Shown: positions 59,901 to 64,000 of the stretch, one piece after another
How the letters are laid out: the number at the start of each line of letters is the position of its first letter
Numbering within the stretch: position 1 is the stretch's first letter
DNA from: Anticarsia gemmatalis
Lineage: Eukaryota; Arthropoda; Insecta; Lepidoptera; Erebidae
Length of the DNA: 64,000 bases
Reading direction: 5' to 3'
NCBI RefSeq assembly: GCF_050436995.1
Contig: NC_134764.1
Span: 2,356,001-2,420,000, forward strand
Position numbers and translations under genes: made by a program
Notes under the pieces: generated by a model
Databases searched by the model: none
Told to the model about the DNA's origin: nothing
The model's input: only the letters and a program-made list of their open reading frames with translations

Positions 59901-61604
59901 CAATAATTATTTATTTATAGTTTTATTATTCATTCTATACTTTGGATCTAAGTATCCGTTTCTGTGAATTCGGTTTTGTCACAAGATGATTGCAAATAAC
60001 GCAGTTTGTAGTTTTGTTTGTATTTTTTAAACTTTAAGGCTAATGTTTTACTCGTTTATTCCATATCTTATTGGAAAATATATTAGGAATTGCAACTGTA
60101 GTACTTTTGTGTAGTTTTCGATTTGTTTGTAATTGCAACCCAATGTCAATTATATGGTTAATGTAAAAGTATTTTACCTGCAATACAATTAATAGCGTTC
60201 CCATACAACTTTGCTGGTCGAGACACAGAGATGCGCCAGTCATTATTGACTCGCTCCATGCTGAGTGACGCTACTCCGAATATTCTTGAGAAACGTAGAG
60301 CAACGCCTAGTGCTCCTGATACTATACACTCGTTATGTACAGGGGGATGCATCTTGTTACTGAAATAAAGAGAACAATATTGAATTAATAAATGTAAAAT
60401 ACCGTCTCGCCTGGAATCTTTCTATTATGTTCTTCAAGCCAATATTTAGCTACAGTGTGCAGAGAAATAAATATAACATTTGTACGAAAATATGATCAGC
60501 GCCTGTAGAGGGTGCCGTAGGTTCTATTTTTTGCAGCAAATTTTAAATTCTATCCGATAGTACCGACTGTACAAAACCGTGTCTTAGAACTACTTTATGT
60601 TGTATTGTGATTACAATAGATTCTCTATTCCATCACTCTCATAACCCAATGGACCTTGCATGTATCTATCACGGGCAGGCTCGACAGCTTTATGTGCTCG
60701 CCAAGGCATGGGTGATATTTTAACAGTGTGTAGACACAATTAATTATAGCAGACCTTATTTATTTCCACATATATTATGTGGTTCTATTATTCGTGATAT
60801 AAATGATTCAGTACTTGGAAATTTCCTTGTTTGAAAAGAGAGCCTCTTGGTATTTATTTAGAAATGTATAAATAATTTACTGTACCTTTTATTCTTAGAA
60901 ATGGGACCAGAATGTTGATATTGAATTGACCCTGTAAATAAACTAATGAACTAACTCAACCAACATTTATTTAACAAATATATTTTCTTACTATTAGTTA
61001 CTATGAATATTTCATGAAAAGAATAATGATTATTTTTACATACATTTTGTCATATTAACTCTTTAATATATTTTATAGCAAGTACAAAGGCAATTTCCAA
61101 GCACTGTCAAGAACCAAGAACGTAATTACGTATCATTTCGTATGAAAAATTGATCAGCGCCCCTAGCGTCTTCCGTAAAAACTAATTTTGTAGTCATTTT
61201 AAATGTCAAACGATTGTACCGCAAGCAGTAATCAGCTTTTCGGAATACTCTTATATTGATTTGAATGATTTCGTATTAATAGTTAAAGTATTAAAATATT
61301 GTTAATATTTAAATCCTAAAGATAGATATAGTATTGGCCTTCTTGTTAGTAAATAATAAAACTAAATAAATAACAATTTGGGTTCGAAACCTGGGTCAAG
61401 TCAAACGAATAAGGAAACAATTTCCAAAAAAAAAACTAACTTTGAAATTATATTACTCATCATTTAATTTAATCTAAAATTAATTAATCAAGATAAAATC
61501 TATCAATAACTTCAAGTTTATTTGGCGCTGAAACAACATTTATTTTACTACTACTTAAATATTTTTTTTCACTGACAAAGTTAGAAGACCATTTATTATA
61601 ATAA
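56937..61604. repeat. Tandem duplication, unit 2 (gene I plus upstream)
   Basis: Direct repeat of 52339-56936, about 70 bases longer because of small indels in the diverged part. It carries exons 1-4, 6 and 7 of gene I. The right junction at 61604 is 136 bases before the gene J start codon. Confidence 0.88.
57299..60352 (-). pseudogene. Gustatory receptor-like gene I, last two exons missing
   Basis: Minus-strand exons: 60352-60178, 59651-59458, 59069-58916, 58421-58266, 58026-57844, 57408-57299, matching exons 1-4, 6 and 7 of H with the same splice sites, 324 codons, no stop. Exons 1 and 2 encode the same residues as H. Exons 4 and 7 have a few replacements (for example VALVHIK to VSLVHIK). 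The duplication unit begins in the intron after exon 7, so exons 8 and 9 (third intracellular loop and TM7) were never copied. The next suitable acceptor on this strand is exon 8 of gene H, about 5 kb downstream. A read-through transcript could therefore borrow H exons 8-9. Otherwise I is a 3'-truncated duplicate. Confidence 0.8.
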
Positions 61605-61739
61605 TCAATTAGCCATACAACTCAGCCATATAACTTGTCATTATAATACTATTGTAACACCTAAAATATTCGACACGATACTTGTATTGACGTAAGCCCT
61701 TCTATAGTACACGGTATTGTTTACCCTCTTTCAGTAACG
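60353..61739. other. Divergent region between genes I and J
   Basis: Up to 61604 this is the identical copy of the upstream of H, including MITE fragments. From about 61648 to the J start codon it matches, inverted, the upstream of G. It should contain the promoters of I and J. No coding exon seen. Confidence 0.55.
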
Positions 61740-63784
61740 ATGCATCCCCCTGTACATAATGAGTGTATAGTATCAGGAGCACTAGGCGTTGCTCTACGTT
61801 TCTCAAGAATATTCGGAGTAGCGTCACTCAGCATGGAGCGAGTCAATAATGACTGGCGCATCTCTGTGTCTCGACCAGCTAGACTGTATGGGAACACTAT
61901 TATTTTTACTACAGGTAATATTATGTTGACTTTTGTACAGTATAAAAAAACAATTACGGCGATCTTTTAAAATAGTTTTCAAACAAAGTAGAGCTCAAAA
62001 CGATTACCTTAAAATTCTTGTAAATTTTCACCTGATGAGTATTTTAATTAATTATAAATTATAACAAAATACTTATTAAGCCTCACATATTGCAATTTCC
62101 TTTTACAATTGACTCGTTACAACTAGCTGTCAACAAACTTTGTGCGATCATCGCGTCAAGCGGATGCTTTTGATTAATTTTGAAATCGATAGTAACGGGT
62201 ATTAACGACTGTTAAAATCACGCTATATAATAAAATACATAGAAATTTATTTATTTAGAAAAAACAGGAGCCTAGCAAAATTCTTGACGCGCGATTCTCT
62301 ACCACTATCGACAAACGGCTAGCTATCGAGAAATATTGTATGTTATTATTATAAGTGGGCTGCGGGCGCCGCAAGAACTATTTTTAAAGTACATTTTAAG
62401 TGTCAAACTCTCGATACTTAACAGTGCCGATTGTAGAGAATCGCGCTACAGTAATGTCGATAAAACTTAGAAAATAATAATAATAAATTTAACCCATTAC
62501 TGTCCCACTGCTGGGCAAGGGTCTCCTCCTGTAATGAGGAAGGGTTTAGGCCTTGAGTCCACCACGCTGGCCAAGTGCGGGTTGGGGACTTTGCATGCCC
62601 TCAATAAATGTATTAAACAAAAACTTATTTATATCAATTTCAGCATGTTGTATGCCAATTGGCTTGTTAAACGACACATACTTACAGTTGATGACAGTGT
62701 CTCACGTTGTTACCATCTTAATCAATATGGCAGTAGTGCCTTCTGTGATCTTAGCTGAAGCCTACACCGGAACAAACAGGATGAAGCACACCATCACGTG
62801 CTTGGCGCAGATACAGCAGGTCTGAAATAAATACATCTATACTAATATTATAAAGCTGAAGAGTTTGTTTGTTTGTTTGTTTGAAAGCGCTAATCTCAGG
62901 AACTACTGGTCCGATTTGAAAAATTCTTTCAGTGTTAGATGGCCCATTTATCGAGAAAGGCTATATATCATTACGCTAAGACCAATCAAAGCAGAGTATC
63001 AGTAAAAATGTTACAAAAACGGGGAAAATATGACCCATTATTTTTTATGTGACGCAAGCGAAGTCGCGCGGGTCAGCTAGTAAAATATGAACAGAACATC
63101 CCATCCGTCCATCTATCATCCATCCATCCATCAGACTGTAAAGTAAAGTTTGATGACAAACACCAATGCTCATACGCATCGTACTGTTCTAGTCATTTTG
63201 ATCAGTACCGTAACAACAGAAATATACTTGCAGCAGCCAGTGTTTTAAAACCACATACATTACATTAGAAATTGTGAATGTAATGTTATATTACAGGTTG
63301 ACAAAAAATCCTGATAAGGAATGTATTAGGTCGGGGAAAAAGGTTTTTCGCATTAAAGAACTTGAAATAAAATCTTTTCTCTACACAAAAAATCTCGTAA
63401 TTTGGGTACCTTACGAGCTCACTGAAAGAAACCTAATGAACCGTGTACTCATTTGTGATTCTTGAAGCCGAAGAGATTTTATTACAAGTTCATACGTACT
63501 ATAATGCGAAAAAACTTTTTCCCCGACCTAATATTTTAAGGGCTTTCTGGTTAAGACCTTGATGTGCGGGTGTGATCGACGCAGGGCAATGTCATACGCA
63601 ATGATAATGATGATTACGTCATGTTCATTTCAGATTAACGCAGAACTAAACCAACACGAAAGTCCTCCTTCTTATGAAAGAATCGAATGGTACTTCATTA
63701 TTTGGTCTCTTATTTTTGGAAATTTTATTACATTCTTGCACTTTGCTCGACACTTTATCGACATTTACAATATTGATGTAGAAG
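61740..63784 (+). CDS. Gustatory receptor-like protein J, first three exons (runs off window)
   Basis: Exons in the window: 61740-61914, 62644-62819, 63634-63784, joining in phases 1,0,1 and giving 167 codons with no stop. The exon 3 donor (GTATGT) is followed only by intron to the window edge, so the coding end given here is partial. Exon 1 (MHPPVHNECIVSGALG) is nearly identical to G, H and I. Exon 2 is 18 bases shorter than in the other genes (six codons fewer before HVVTILINMAVV) and diverged, ending YTGTNRMKHTITCLAQIQQ. Exon 3 (INAELNQHESPPSYERIEW) covers TM3 and is closest to H and I. Intron 1 holds a MITE and a LINE tail; intron 2 holds a Lep1-type element, a CCAT microsatellite and a mariner-like MITE. 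Exon 4 onward lies outside. Confidence 0.82.
62287..62452. mobile_element. MITE, GCGATTCTCTAC family (intron 1 of gene J)
   Basis: Both terminal repeats are clear: 'cgcgattctctaccactatc' at the left and 'ttgtagagaatcgcgctac' at the right, about 165 bases in all. This is the best-preserved copy in the window and defines the family ends. Confidence 0.75.
62490..62622 (-). repeat. LINE-like 3' tail, reversed, intron 1 of gene J
   Basis: Read on the plus strand: 'aacccattactgtcccactg', 'ctgggcaagggtctcctcct', 'gagtccaccacgctggccaa', 'gggttggggactttgcatgc'. It is the inverse of the tail at 1638-1730 and ends about 20 bases before exon 2 of gene J. Confidence 0.6.
62836..63081 (+). mobile_element. 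Lep1-type Helitron-like element (intron 2 of gene J)
   Basis: Starts 'tctatactaatattataaag', has three to four GTTT repeats, and ends 'gcgcgggtcagctagt'. It begins 16 bases after the exon 2 donor. Confidence 0.75.
63100..63135 (+). repeat. CCAT microsatellite
   Basis: Short imperfect run of CCAT/CCGT tetranucleotides just after the Lep1-type element. Confidence 0.6.
63326..63531. mobile_element. Mariner-like MITE, copy 6 (intron 2 of gene J)
   Basis: TTAGGTCGGGGAAAAAGG at the left and CCCCGACCTAA at the right with TA on both sides; 206 bases. It ends about 100 bases before exon 3. Confidence 0.75.
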
Positions 63785-64000
63785 GTATGTAATATTTGTA
63801 AATACATAATTTAATATCTCTTGTTATTTATTATTTTGGATTATGACCGTGCCGGGGCTGCAGCCGCTGCTGCTAATTCCTCTTAACTCATAGGGGCCTA
63901 CGGATTTGTGCCGGTTTAAGCCGCGACTTTGTGGTAATGGGACCTGAACGCTCGCAGTTTCTCTTGAGAAATTGCGAAGCGTTTAAGCGTTCGACGCTAC
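63785..64000. other. Intron 3 of gene J to window edge
   Basis: Starts with the donor GTATGT. Contains a GC-richer block (ggggctgcagccgctgctgc) and 'gccggtttaagccgcgac' which look repeat-derived, but I cannot name the family. No exon 4 before the edge. Confidence 0.45.

Noticed and set aside
15572..64000. Odorant receptor (Or) cluster instead of gustatory receptors
   Set aside because: Both families have seven helices, but the short last exon with TYhhhhhQ and the phase-0 introns before the last two exons are Gr features. I see no typical Or C-terminal pattern.
1..64000. CRISPR arrays, operons, ribosome binding sites
   Set aside because: The window is eukaryotic; direct repeats here are microsatellites, transposons and gene duplications.

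Overview
The window is insect nuclear DNA, most likely from a moth or butterfly (Lepidoptera). It is AT-rich, with small exons and GT..AG introns. The repeats point the same way: Lep1-type Helitron-like elements ending CTAGT, LINE 3' tails with the GGCCTTTGTCCAGCAGTGGA-type end followed by ATG repeats, 5S-rRNA-like and tRNA-like SINEs, and several MITE families. No prokaryotic features are present.

Layout. About 15.5 kb at the left (1-15571) holds no gene I can support, only scattered repeats. From 15572 to the right edge the window is one array of ten related seven-transmembrane chemoreceptor genes of the insect gustatory receptor (Gr, 7tm_7) type. I label them A-J here: A (+, 15572-19660), B (-, 19886-24391), C (-, 26596-31097), D (+, 32349-37558), E (-, 37703-43017), F (+, 45510-48566, lacks its 3' end), G (-, 49587-50768, two exons only), H (-, 51606-55684), I (-, 57299-60352, lacks its last two exons) and J (+, from 61740, runs off the window). 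A/B, D/E and F/G converge; C/D, E/F and I/J diverge.

The genes share one architecture. I could splice A, B, C, D, E and H by hand into uninterrupted frames of 433, 437, 436, 425, 422 and 394 residues. The full plan has nine coding exons with intron phases 1,0,1,1,1,1,0,0. Exons 2, 8 and 9 are nearly constant in length (194, 165 and 48-51 nt). Exon 9 always encodes the last membrane helix, with a TYhhhhhQ-type Gr ending. Two groups are visible by sequence: A-C (N-terminal PLKF) and D-J. In F, H and I the small exon 5 (second intracellular loop) is missing or unrecognisable.

The right half is actively rearranging. H and I are in a tandem duplication of about 4.6 kb (52339-56936 and 56937-61604) with one breakpoint inside a MITE. 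The two copies are almost identical over the distal 2.6 kb but clearly diverged over the proximal 2 kb. F and G, which converge, have both lost their 3' ends, as if by one deletion. G and J share exon 1 and upstream sequence as an inverted repeat around H/I. The first exons of G, H, I and J are nearly identical although the next exons differ, which suggests gene conversion.

Biologically the genes would encode plasma-membrane ligand-gated receptors of contact chemosensory neurons, most likely of the large 'bitter' Gr class. No ligand can be read from the sequence.
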